From Planctomycetota bacterium (GTDB lineage: Bacteria > Planctomycetota > UBA1135), in contig JAKVCF010000014.1 in NCBI GenBank assembly GCA_022447335.1, positions 1 through 27,855 of the forward strand: a stretch of DNA of 27,855 bases, in the 5' to 3' direction. Within the stretch, counting starts at the first letter, position 1. Every line of letters begins with the position of its first letter. Of this stretch, positions 7,180 through 14,261 are shown piece after piece. Under the pieces are notes generated by a model. It made no database searches, was not told the DNA's origin, and saw only the letters and a list, made by a program, of their open reading frames with translations. The translations under genes were made by a program, and so were the position numbers.

Positions 7180-8010
7180 ATGGGAATTAAGTACTACAAG
7201 CCGACTTCGCCGGGCCGCCGCGGTGGCTCTGTGTTGGATCGTGCCGAGCTCACGCGCCAGAAGCCCGAGAAGAGTCTCTTGGCGCCGCTGAAGAAGTCGG
7301 GTGGTCGCAACAACCATGGCACGGTGACCGCGCGTCACCGTGGGGGAGGAGCTAAGCGCCGCTACCGCATCATCGACTTCAAGCGCAATAAAGACGGTGT
7401 GCCGGCCAAGGTTGCTCACATTGAGTACGACCCGAATCGCACCGCCTACATCGCGCTGCTGCACTACGCCGCCGGCGAGAAGCGCTATATCCTCTGGCCG
7501 AAGGGCTTGAAGCAGGGCGCTTTGATTTCATCGGGCGAGGGCGCTGAACCGAAGCCTGGTTGTGCGATGGAGCTGCGTCACATTCCACTGGGTATGGAGG
7601 TGCATAACGTCGAGCTACGTCAGGGCCAGGGTGGCAAGATGGTCCGCTCGGCCGGTGCTTCGGCTCGTCTAGCGGCGCGCGAGGGCGATTACGCTTTGCT
7701 AGCACTGCCTAGCGGAGAGCTTCGCCGGGTGCACGTGCGCTGCCGCGCCACTATTGGCGAAGTTGGCAACGCTGATCACCAGAACGTAAAGCTGGGCAAG
7801 GCCGGCCGTAACCGCCACAAAGGCAAGCGTCCGCACGTCCGCGGTGTCGCGATGTACCCTGCTGCCCACCCGCACGGTGGCGGCGAGGGTCGCACTAAGG
7901 GTAAGCACCCGGTTTCGCCGTGGGGCCAGCCTACAAAGGGTAAGAAAACTCGTAACCGTCGCAAGACGACCAGCAAGTTCATCGTCCGCCGCCGTAAGGG
8001 GGCCAAGTAA
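7180..8010 (+). CDS. rplB: Large ribosomal subunit protein L2 with altered histidine loop
   Basis: Needed for subunit association and peptidyl-transferase centre assembly. 276 residues. The start at 7180 (MGIKYYKPTSPGRRGG) follows TGGAGA; the frame extends upstream through rplW but is not used. RHRGGGAKRRYRIIDFKRNK and GRNRHKGKRPHVRG are typical. The near-universal AMNPVDHPHGGGEG reads AMYPAAHPHGGGEG (residues 226-230 Y-P-A-A-H, nt 7855-7869). The functional His (E. coli H229) is kept but the preceding Asp is Ala and the Asn is Tyr. The C-terminus KFIVRRRKGAK is normal. Confidence 0.97.
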   Translation: MGIKYYKPTSPGRRGGSVLDRAELTRQKPEKSLLAPLKKSGGRNNHGTVTARHRGGGAKRRYRIIDFKRNKDGVPAKVAHIEYDPNRTAYIALLHYAAGEKRYILWPKGLKQGALISSGEGAEPKPGCAMELRHIPLGMEVHNVELRQGQGGKMVRSAGASARLAAREGDYALLALPSGELRRVHVRCRATIGEVGNADHQNVKLGKAGRNRHKGKRPHVRGVAMYPAAHPHGGGEGRTKGKHPVSPWGQPTKGKKTRNRRKTTSKFIVRRRKGAK

Positions 8011-8022
8011 CAGGACTGAAGT

Positions 8023-8283
8023 ATGAGCCGTAGTCTCAAGAAAGGCCCTTGGATCGACCCCAGCTTACAGCGCAAGGTCGCGAAGGTCGTCGAGTCAGGC
8101 GACCGTCGCCCGATCCGCACCTGGGCCCGCGCTAGCACCATCCTGCCGGATTACGTGGGCATGACCTTCATGGTCCACAACGGCAGGGACTTCCTGAAGG
8201 TGTACATCACCGAAGACATGGTTGGCCATCGTCTCGGCGAATTCGCGCCAACGCGCACCTTCCGTGGACACGAGAAGAAGTAA
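8023..8283 (+). CDS. rpsS: Small ribosomal subunit protein S19
   Basis: 30S head protein contacting S13 and bridge B1a. 86 residues. Starts MSRSLKKGPWIDPSLQRKV and includes RTWARASTILPDYVGMTF and GHRLGEFAPTRTFRGH, all family signatures. Weak AGGA ribosome binding site. 12 nt after rplB and 15 nt before rplV. Confidence 0.97.
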   Translation: MSRSLKKGPWIDPSLQRKVAKVVESGDRRPIRTWARASTILPDYVGMTFMVHNGRDFLKVYITEDMVGHRLGEFAPTRTFRGHEKK

Positions 8284-8298
8284 CGGAGAGCAAGAGTT

Positions 8299-8649
8299 AT
8301 GGAGTTCCGCGCTTCGCGTCGTTACGCGCACATTTCGGCCAAGAAGGCCCGCCCAGCGGCGGATCTAATTCGTGGCCTGGGTGTCAATAGTGCCCTCGAA
8401 GTGCTTCGGGTCAACCAGACCCGTGGCGCCGCCATGTTCCGCAAGGTGTTGGCCTCAGCCATCGCCAACGCGTCGCAAAACGACGCAGTGGACGTTAACA
8501 ATCTGATCGTGCGCGAAGCGCGGGTTGACGAAGGCCCGCTGATTCACGGTCGCCCGCGCTTCCGTCCGGGCGCTATGGGTCGCGCCATGCCGATTCGCCG
8601 TCGCACGGCTCATCTGAAGCTCACCGTCGCTGAGTTGGAGGACAACTAA
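8299..8649 (+). CDS. rplV: Large ribosomal subunit protein L22
   Basis: Lines the exit tunnel opposite L4. 116 residues, normal. ISAKKARPAADLIRG and ASAIANASQN belong to the globular domain; the tunnel hairpin is RPRFRPGAMGRAMPIRRRTAH. Preceded by CGGAGAG. Only one base separates its TAA from the rpsC ATG. Confidence 0.96.
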   Translation: MEFRASRRYAHISAKKARPAADLIRGLGVNSALEVLRVNQTRGAAMFRKVLASAIANASQNDAVDVNNLIVREARVDEGPLIHGRPRFRPGAMGRAMPIRRRTAHLKLTVAELEDN

Positions 8650-8650
8650 A

Positions 8651-9283
8651 ATGGGACAGAAGATTCATCCGATTGGCTTCCGCATCGGCGTTAGCGAGCC
8701 TTGGCGTTCGCGCTGGTATGCCCGCGGCCGTGAGTACGGTAAGAAGCTCGAGGTGGACTACAAAGTCCGTGAGATGATCAAGAAACGCTTCCGTAAGGGT
8801 GTGATCTCACGCGTGGATATCCAGCAACGCGGCGATCGCATGAGCATCACTGTTTTGGCCACCCGCAAGGGCGAAGTCATCGGCCGCGGCTACTCGACGC
8901 GCGACGCTTTGGTCGTTGATCTCGAAAAGCTTAGTGGCATGGAGGTCAAGCTTGACATCCAAGAAGTCGGTCATTGGGATCTCGACGCGGTCACCGTCGC
9001 CGAGAATCTAGCCGGCGCCATCGAGCGTCGTGTTTCGCCTCGTCACCAGATCAAGCGGATCATGGAGAACACCATGAACGCGGGTGCTAAGGGCGTCAAG
9101 ATTCAGGTTTCTGGTCGCATCGACGGCAAAGAGATGTCACGCACTATCAAGCAGCACACCGGTCGTATTCCGCTCCAGACTCTGGATGCGCGTTGCGACT
9201 ATGGCTTTGCCGAAGCGCAGACCACCTATGGGGTGCTCGGCGTCAAGGTGTGGATCTATGCCGGGGAAGGCATGCGTTTCTAG
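8651..9283 (+). CDS. rpsC: Small ribosomal subunit protein S3
   Basis: 30S head protein at the mRNA entry with helicase function. 210 residues. Starts MGQKIHPIGFRIGVSEPWRS; the C-terminal domain (NAGAKGVKIQVSGRIDGKEM, YGFAEAQTTYGVLGVKVWI) is typical. In the KH domain the usual VIGRKGxEI loop reads VIGRGYSTRD, so the GxxG motif is GRGY rather than GRKG. GGAGG within the end of rplV serves as the ribosome binding site. Confidence 0.97.
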   Translation: MGQKIHPIGFRIGVSEPWRSRWYARGREYGKKLEVDYKVREMIKKRFRKGVISRVDIQQRGDRMSITVLATRKGEVIGRGYSTRDALVVDLEKLSGMEVKLDIQEVGHWDLDAVTVAENLAGAIERRVSPRHQIKRIMENTMNAGAKGVKIQVSGRIDGKEMSRTIKQHTGRIPLQTLDARCDYGFAEAQTTYGVLGVKVWIYAGEGMRF

Positions 9284-9305
9284 GGGTAGCTAAGGAGAAA
9301 GAATC

Positions 9306-9812
9306 ATGTTGATGCCGAAGCGAACCAAGTACCGCAAGACCATGCGTGGCAAGATCAAGGGCACTTACAAGTGCTCGCTGCCTCAGGGTCGTGGTCCTGC
9401 TGCTCGAAACCAGCACCGCAAGGGTCGCCCGACAGTCCGTCCGGCTGCGGCGACCGCTAAGGCTACGCGCGGCAACCGCGTTTCTTTCGGAGATTATGGT
9501 TTACAGGCACTTGACTGGTGCTGGCTGAGCGCTCGCACGATCGAGGCGGGTCGTATTGCAGCAAGCCGTGCTTCTGGTGAAGGAAAGATCTGGATTCGGG
9601 TCTTCCCGCACAAGTCGGTTACTGCCAAACCTCTCGAGGTGCGCATGGGTAACGGTAAGGGTGATGTCGACCGCTGGGTCGCCGTGGTCAAGCCGGGCAC
9701 CGTGCTTTATGAAATAGGTGGTGTCGAAGAAGGTATCGCCCGCAAGGCGCTGAACCGCGTCGCACACAAAATGCCGGTCAAGTGCCGGATGATCACGAAG
9801 AAGCCCATCTAG
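9306..9812 (+). CDS. rplP: Large ribosomal subunit protein L16 with N-terminal insertion
   Basis: Organises the A-site and tRNA elbow region of the 50S. 168 residues against about 137 usually. The N-terminus MLMPKRTKYRKTMRG and the core VSFGDYGLQAL, GKIWIRVFPHKSVTAKPLEV and MGNGKGDVDRWVAVVKPG are canonical. Between them, residues about 20-55 (nt 9363-9470) hold roughly 33 extra residues rich in Arg, Ala, Pro and Gly, including GRGPAARNQHRKGRPTVRP. The base composition is like that of its neighbours and the frame is intact. AAGGAG precedes the ATG at 9306; a second ATG at 9312 would drop two residues. Confidence 0.95.
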   Translation: MLMPKRTKYRKTMRGKIKGTYKCSLPQGRGPAARNQHRKGRPTVRPAAATAKATRGNRVSFGDYGLQALDWCWLSARTIEAGRIAASRASGEGKIWIRVFPHKSVTAKPLEVRMGNGKGDVDRWVAVVKPGTVLYEIGGVEEGIARKALNRVAHKMPVKCRMITKKPI

Positions 9813-9825
9813 TCGGAGACTCGAA

Positions 9826-10038
9826 ATGAAGATCGAAGAAATTCGCGGGAAAGACGACAGTGAGATCGAGTTCGATATCGCTCAGGCGGAGAAGGAGTAC
9901 TTCGAGATGCGCTTCCGCTCTCTCACCGAGGGCAACCAGAACCCATCCCGTCTTGGCGAGCTCCGCAAGGATATCGCTCGCATGAAGACCATCCTGAGTG
10001 AGCGCCAAATCGGCGTTCGTGGCCAACAGTCCCGCTGA
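9826..10038 (+). CDS. rpmC: Large ribosomal subunit protein L29
   Basis: Small helical protein at the tunnel exit beside L23. 70 residues. MKIEEIRGKDDSEIEFDIAQ followed by NPSRLGELRKDIARMKTILSER matches the two-helix family pattern. CGGAG precedes the ATG. Lies between rplP and rpsQ as usual. Confidence 0.95.
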   Translation: MKIEEIRGKDDSEIEFDIAQAEKEYFEMRFRSLTEGNQNPSRLGELRKDIARMKTILSERQIGVRGQQSR

Positions 10039-10055
10039 GATTTCGGAGTAAGTTC

Positions 10056-10340
10056 ATGACTGAAGAGAACCAAGAAATCACCGTGCGCGGCACCCGGAGG
10101 TCGATGGAAGGAACCGTCGTCTCGGATAAGGGCGAAAAGACGATTATCGTCCAAGTCGAGCGCACCACCCGCCATTCGCTGTATCACAAGATTATTCGGA
10201 AGCGGAAGAAGTACCACGTCCACGACGAGGCCAATCAGGCCAAGGTTGGGGACAAGGTTGAAATCATGGGCACGCGCCCGCTCAGCAAGCTGAAGCGCTG
10301 GCGTTTGGTCCGCATCATTGAGGCGACCCCTGTCGCCTAA
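10056..10340 (+). CDS. rpsQ: Small ribosomal subunit protein S17
   Basis: Primary 16S 5'-domain binder with an OB fold. 94 residues, slightly longer than the E. coli protein at the N-terminus (TEENQEITVRGTRRS). EGTVVSDKGEKTIIVQVER, KKYHVHDEAN and VGDKVEIMGTRPLSKLKRW are family signatures. CGGAG lies 9 nt before the start. Confidence 0.96.
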   Translation: MTEENQEITVRGTRRSMEGTVVSDKGEKTIIVQVERTTRHSLYHKIIRKRKKYHVHDEANQAKVGDKVEIMGTRPLSKLKRWRLVRIIEATPVA

Positions 10341-10371
10341 CCCGACTTGATTCCGAAAGGAGAATAGAACC

Positions 10372-10740
10372 ATGATCCAGATGCAATCCCGCCTCGACGT
10401 TGCCGATAACAGCGGCGCGAAGGAAGTTATGTGCATCAAGGTGCTGGGCGGTTCGGGCCGCAAGTTCGCTGGGCTTGGCGACTTGATCGTCGCTTCGGTC
10501 AAAAAGTCCCTGCCGGGCAGTGATCTGAAGCCGGGCACCGTCGTCAAAGGCGTTGTGGTCCGCACCAAGCAGAAGACGCGTCGCGCGGACGGTAGTTACG
10601 TTCGTTTCGACGGTAACGCGCTCGTTCTTATCGATGGCGAGGGTAACCCCAGAGGTACCCGCATCTTTGGTGCGGTGGCGCGTGAACTGCGCGACCGTAA
10701 GTACATGAAGATCGTTTCACTCGCTCAGGAGGTCGTGTGA
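10372..10740 (+). CDS. rplN: Large ribosomal subunit protein L14
   Basis: 50S protein at intersubunit bridges B5/B8 and binding site of the silencing factor RsfS. 122 residues, exactly typical. MIQMQSRLDVADNSGAKEVM and GTRIFGAVARELRD are diagnostic. AAAGGAGA precedes the ATG. The TGA overlaps the rplX ATG by one base (TGATG). Confidence 0.97.
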   Translation: MIQMQSRLDVADNSGAKEVMCIKVLGGSGRKFAGLGDLIVASVKKSLPGSDLKPGTVVKGVVVRTKQKTRRADGSYVRFDGNALVLIDGEGNPRGTRIFGAVARELRDRKYMKIVSLAQEVV

Positions 10741-11048
10741 TGCATATCAAGGCCGGAGATGAAGTGGTCGTTACAGATGGCAACCACAAGGGTATGCGCG
10801 GCAAAGTGCTGCGCATCATCAAGGAAGACAACCGGGTCTTTATCGAGGGCGTGAATGTCCGCGAGAAGAATCTGGCGCGCACCCAGCAGAACCCGCAAGG
10901 GGGCACTGTGGAGCGCGAGTTTTCGATTCATACCTCGAATGTACTGCTCTGGAGCGATAAGGCGAAGAAGGGCGTGCGCACTCGAATCGAAGGGAGCGGT
11001 CGCGACAAGGTTCGTGTTGGCGTCCCCTGTGGCACTAAGTTTGACTAG
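10740..11048 (+). CDS. rplX: Large ribosomal subunit protein L24
   Basis: 50S assembly initiator with a KOW motif: GDEVVVTDGNHKGMRGKVLRI. 102 residues from the ATG at 10740, chosen because AGGAGG (10727-10732) stands 7 nt upstream; a GTG at 10737 is the only in-frame alternative. VNVREKNLARTQQNPQGG is typical. Translationally coupled to rplN. Confidence 0.95.
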   Translation: MHIKAGDEVVVTDGNHKGMRGKVLRIIKEDNRVFIEGVNVREKNLARTQQNPQGGTVEREFSIHTSNVLLWSDKAKKGVRTRIEGSGRDKVRVGVPCGTKFD

Positions 11049-11058
11049 GTCGTAAGTC

Positions 11059-11619
11059 ATGACACGTCTCGCCGAAATCTACAGCAAGGAAGTCGCTCCG
11101 AAACTTCAGGAGCAGTTCCAGTACAAGAACAAGCACGAAGTGCCCGTGATCGAGAAGATCGTGGTCAGCATGGGGGTCGAAGGTGCGGTAGAAAGCCGTT
11201 CCAAGGTCGAGTCCGCTGCAAGCGATCTGACAATGATCACCGGTCAGAAGGCGGTCATCACTAAGGCGCGGAAATCGATTGCAGGTTTTCGTCTGCGTGA
11301 GGGTATGCCGATCGGTTGCATGGCCACGCTGCGGCGTGAGCGCATGTACGAGTTTCTTGACCGCTTGATCGCGGTCGTCTTCCCTCGGATTCGCGACTTT
11401 CGCGGCCTGAAGGATAACTTTGACGGCCGGGGCAACTTCAGTGTCGGCCTGAATGAGCAATCGCTGTTTCCGGAGATCGATCTGGACCGCGTAGAGCATG
11501 CCCAGGGTATGAACATCACGATCGTGACGACTGCCAAGAGTGATGAAGAGGGCCGTGCGTTGCTAAACGGATTCGGCATGCCGTTCCGTCGTCCCAAGAA
11601 CGAGTCCAAGGAAAACTAA
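11059..11619 (+). CDS. rplE: Large ribosomal subunit protein L5
   Basis: Central-protuberance protein that binds 5S rRNA and contacts P-site tRNA. 186 residues. VPVIEKIVVSMGVEGAV, LTMITGQKAVITKARKSIAG, FRLREGMPIGCMATLR and RGLKDNFDGRGNFSVGLNEQ pieces are typical. Shine-Dalgarno weak (TAGG). Ends 2 nt before rpsN. Confidence 0.97.
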   Translation: MTRLAEIYSKEVAPKLQEQFQYKNKHEVPVIEKIVVSMGVEGAVESRSKVESAASDLTMITGQKAVITKARKSIAGFRLREGMPIGCMATLRRERMYEFLDRLIAVVFPRIRDFRGLKDNFDGRGNFSVGLNEQSLFPEIDLDRVEHAQGMNITIVTTAKSDEEGRALLNGFGMPFRRPKNESKEN

Positions 11620-11621
11620 GA

Positions 11622-11927
11622 ATGGCCAAGACCAGCGCAATCCACCGCGAGAAGAAGCGCCAAGTCCTTGTCGCGCGCCACGCCAAGCGCCGCGCCGAGT
11701 TGGTGAAGGTGATCAAGAATCCCGAAGCTTCCCTCGATGAAAAGGGCGAGGCTTACAAGCGCCTTCGTCTCATGCCACGTGACGCCAGCCCAGTCCGTCT
11801 GCACAATCGGTGCTCGCTGACAGGTCGTCCGAAGGCCTACTACCGTAAGTTCGGGGTTTCTCGCCTCGTATTCCGTCGTCTAGCGCATGCCGGCCACCTG
11901 CCGGGCGTCCGTAAGTCCTCCTGGTAA
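11622..11927 (+). CDS. rpsN: Small ribosomal subunit protein S14, zinc-free long form
   Basis: 30S head protein. 101 residues with no CxxC pairs, hence the long zinc-independent (C-minus) form. MAKTSAIHREKKRQ, LMPRDASPVRLHNRCSLTGR and FGVSRLVFRRLAHAGHLPGV are typical. AAGGA precedes the start. Placed between rplE and rpsH as expected. Confidence 0.97.
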   Translation: MAKTSAIHREKKRQVLVARHAKRRAELVKVIKNPEASLDEKGEAYKRLRLMPRDASPVRLHNRCSLTGRPKAYYRKFGVSRLVFRRLAHAGHLPGVRKSSW

Positions 11928-11943
11928 TCGCGAGGAATAAATT

Positions 11944-12345
11944 ATGACCATGACTGATCCGATTGCCGACATGCTGACCCGGGTGCGCAATGGCCTCCAG
12001 GTCCAGAAGCGGTTTGTCGACGTCCCGTCTTCTCGAATGAAAAGCAACATTGCTTTAGTAATGAAAGACGAGGGCTATCTCACCGAGGTCGAAAGTATGC
12101 AGGATGCTCAGGACTTTCCGGTTCTGCGCCTGCACCTCAAGTACGACCAGGACGGCGCTCCGGTGATTCGCGAACTCAAGCGCGTTTCGAAGCCGGGCTG
12201 CCGCGTCTACGCCGACTCGACCCGCGCTCCCAAGGTGCGTGGTGGGCTTGGCATTTCCATCCTCACCACCTCAAAGGGCGTGATGAGCGGGCGTAAGGCC
12301 GCTGAAGCCGGGGTGGGGGGTGAAGTCCTCTGCACTGTCTTCTAA
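11944..12345 (+). CDS. rpsH: Small ribosomal subunit protein S8
   Basis: Central-domain 16S binder; regulator of the spc operon in E. coli. 133 residues. MTMTDPIADMLTRVRNGLQ at the start and STRAPKVRGGLGISILTTSKG plus MSGRKAAEAGVGGEVLC near the end are typical. GAGGAATAAATT precedes the ATG; an in-frame ATG at 11950 is possible but too close to the site. Confidence 0.97.
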   Translation: MTMTDPIADMLTRVRNGLQVQKRFVDVPSSRMKSNIALVMKDEGYLTEVESMQDAQDFPVLRLHLKYDQDGAPVIRELKRVSKPGCRVYADSTRAPKVRGGLGISILTTSKGVMSGRKAAEAGVGGEVLCTVF

Positions 12346-12357
12346 GGAGGAAGTTAC

Positions 12358-12900
12358 ATGTCCCGTATCGGAAATACCCCTGTATCCCTGCCGTCTGGCG
12401 TCGAGGTCAATGCGAGCTCGAATGAGGTCGCGGTCAAGGGGCCGAAGGGCCAGCTCAGCTTCCCGCTGTTCCCGGAAGTTTCGGTTGCGGTCGAAGATGG
12501 CCGTGTAGTCATCTCGCGTACCGGTTCTGGTGGCTCGAAGAAGGCGTCTGCGCTGCACGGTCTGGTGCGTGCGCACATCCAGAACATGGTGGTCGGAGTA
12601 ACCGAGGGCTACGAGAAGTCCCTTGAGATCCACGGCACCGGCTGGAACGTTAAGCCTAAGGGGCAGGGCATCGAGATGCAGATCGGCTTTTGCCATCTGG
12701 TCGAGTGCACTCCGCCAGAAGGCGTCACCGTCGAGTGCCCCTCGCAGACCGAAATCTTGGTCAAGGGCATCGACAAGCAAGCTGTCGGCCAGTTCGCGGC
12801 AAACATTCGCCGTGTGCGCCCACCTGAGCCCTACAAGGGCAAAGGTATTAGTTACAAGGACGAGTACGTCCGTCGCAAGGCCGGTAAGTCGCTCGGTTAA
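12358..12900 (+). CDS. rplF: Large ribosomal subunit protein L6
   Basis: 50S protein near the sarcin-ricin loop, where translation factors dock. 180 residues. MSRIGNTPVSLPSGVEV, VKGPKGQLSFPL, GTGWNVKPKGQGIEMQIGF and the C-terminal RRVRPPEPYKGKGI are diagnostic. A strong AAGGAGG stands 7 nt before the ATG. Confidence 0.97.
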   Translation: MSRIGNTPVSLPSGVEVNASSNEVAVKGPKGQLSFPLFPEVSVAVEDGRVVISRTGSGGSKKASALHGLVRAHIQNMVVGVTEGYEKSLEIHGTGWNVKPKGQGIEMQIGFCHLVECTPPEGVTVECPSQTEILVKGIDKQAVGQFAANIRRVRPPEPYKGKGISYKDEYVRRKAGKSLG

Positions 12901-12914
12901 TCGGAAGCGGAAAG

Positions 12915-13289
12915 ATGGATCACCTGCAACAGAAAAAGAAGTGGAAGCGCCGCGTGCGTAAGCAGATGGGCGTGCGTCGTCGTCTGCGTGCGGCTTCGGA
13001 GCGTCTGCGTCTCAGCGTTTACCGCTCAACCAAGAACATCTCGGTGCAGCTCATCGATGATGCTTCCGGTCGCACTATGGCTGCTGCCAGCACGCTAGAG
13101 GCTGATTTGCGCGGTCAGATGGCCGGTAAGACCAAGTCAGAGCAGGCTGCTCTGGTGGGCGCGGCAATTGCCGAGCGCGCCAAAGCTGCTGGCTGCGAAC
13201 ACGTCGCTTTTGATCGCGGCTACTACCCGTACCACGGGCGCGTCAAGGCGCTCGCCGAAGCCGCCCGGGAAGGTGGTCTCCAGTTCTAA
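12915..13289 (+). CDS. rplR: Large ribosomal subunit protein L18
   Basis: 5S rRNA-binding protein of the central protuberance. 124 residues with a basic N-terminal tail (KKKWKRRVRKQMGVRRRLRA) and the typical RLRLSVYRSTKNISVQLIDD and FDRGYYPYHGRVKALAEAAR. Weak GGA ribosome binding site. 3 nt before rpsE. Confidence 0.97.
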   Translation: MDHLQQKKKWKRRVRKQMGVRRRLRAASERLRLSVYRSTKNISVQLIDDASGRTMAAASTLEADLRGQMAGKTKSEQAALVGAAIAERAKAAGCEHVAFDRGYYPYHGRVKALAEAAREGGLQF

Positions 13290-13292
13290 GGC

Positions 13293-13805
13293 ATGACTAA
13301 GCAGAACTATCAGTTCCTAGATCGCACCGCGGCCGAGGCTCTCGGCGAGCTCAAGGAAGAGCGCGTCAAGGTCAACCGTTCGGCCAAGGTGGTCAAGGGT
13401 GGTCGTCGTTTTGCCTTTTCGGCGCTAACCGTTGTGGGCAACCAAGACGGTGTCGTCGGCTATGGCTTCGGCAAGGCCAAGGAAATCCCGGCTGCCATGC
13501 AGAAGGCCTTCAAGGACGGTCGTAAGCACCTGATTCGTGTGCCGCGCATTGGTACTACCATCCCGCACGAGGTCGAGGGTCGCTACTGCTCCTCGCACGT
13601 GCGCCTGATTCCGGCTGCGGCGGGTACCGGCATCATTGCTGGCGGTACCGTGCGCGCCGTGCTCGAACTGGCGGGCGTGAAGGACGTTCTTTCGAAATCC
13701 TTCGGCTCGACTAACCCGATGAACCTGGTGAAGGCCACCATGGATGGCCTCGCCCAGCTGCGAACCAAGGAGCAAATCGCCGAAGTTCGCGGGGTGGAAC
13801 TTTAA
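13293..13805 (+). CDS. rpsE: Small ribosomal subunit protein S5
   Basis: 30S body protein affecting accuracy and mRNA entry. 170 residues. RVKVNRSAKVVKGGRRFAFS, VVGNQDGVVGYGFGKAKEIP, PAAAGTGIIAGGTVRAVLEL and KSFGSTNPMNLVKAT are diagnostic. The TAA shares one base with the rplO ATG, leaving no room for rpmD (L30), which commonly sits here. Confidence 0.97.
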   Translation: MTKQNYQFLDRTAAEALGELKEERVKVNRSAKVVKGGRRFAFSALTVVGNQDGVVGYGFGKAKEIPAAMQKAFKDGRKHLIRVPRIGTTIPHEVEGRYCSSHVRLIPAAAGTGIIAGGTVRAVLELAGVKDVLSKSFGSTNPMNLVKATMDGLAQLRTKEQIAEVRGVEL

Positions 13806-14251
13806 TGCAGATTCACGACGTCACTGCCAAAGGGGTCAAGCACAAGGCACGCAAGCGTGTCGGTCGCGGCCAAGGCTCGGGCACCGGTAAGACTGCCGGT
13901 CGCGGCCACAAGGGTCAGCGTTCGCGTTCAGGTGATCACCCGCGCTTGGGCTTCGAGGGTGGCCAGATGCCACTCTATCGTCGCATTCCGAAGCGAGGCT
14001 TCACCAACGCTCGATTTAAGAAGCATTACACCCTGGTCAATGTCCAGGATCTTGAGGCTTTTGAGACTGGCGCCGAGGTGACCTTGGAGTCGGTTTTGGA
14101 AGCCGGCCTGTCTCGGAGGACCGGTGACTTGCTCAAGGTTCTCGGCAACGGCGAGCTATCCAAGTCGCTGACTGTTAAGGCACACAAGTTCTCGGCCACC
14201 GCTCAATCGAAGATCGAAGCGGCTGGCGGCACTGCCGAAGTTCTCGGCTAG
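13805..14251 (+). CDS. rplO: Large ribosomal subunit protein L15
   Basis: Late 50S assembly protein. 148 residues. The Gly/Arg-rich N-terminal extension reads RKRVGRGQGSGTGKTAGRGH, followed by FEGGQMPLYRRIPKRGFTN, both typical. The start codon overlaps the rpsE stop by one base, so it is probably translated by coupling; no separate Shine-Dalgarno is seen. Confidence 0.97.
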   Translation: MQIHDVTAKGVKHKARKRVGRGQGSGTGKTAGRGHKGQRSRSGDHPRLGFEGGQMPLYRRIPKRGFTNARFKKHYTLVNVQDLEAFETGAEVTLESVLEAGLSRRTGDLLKVLGNGELSKSLTVKAHKFSATAQSKIEAAGGTAEVLG

Positions 14252-14261
14252 AGCCAAAGCG

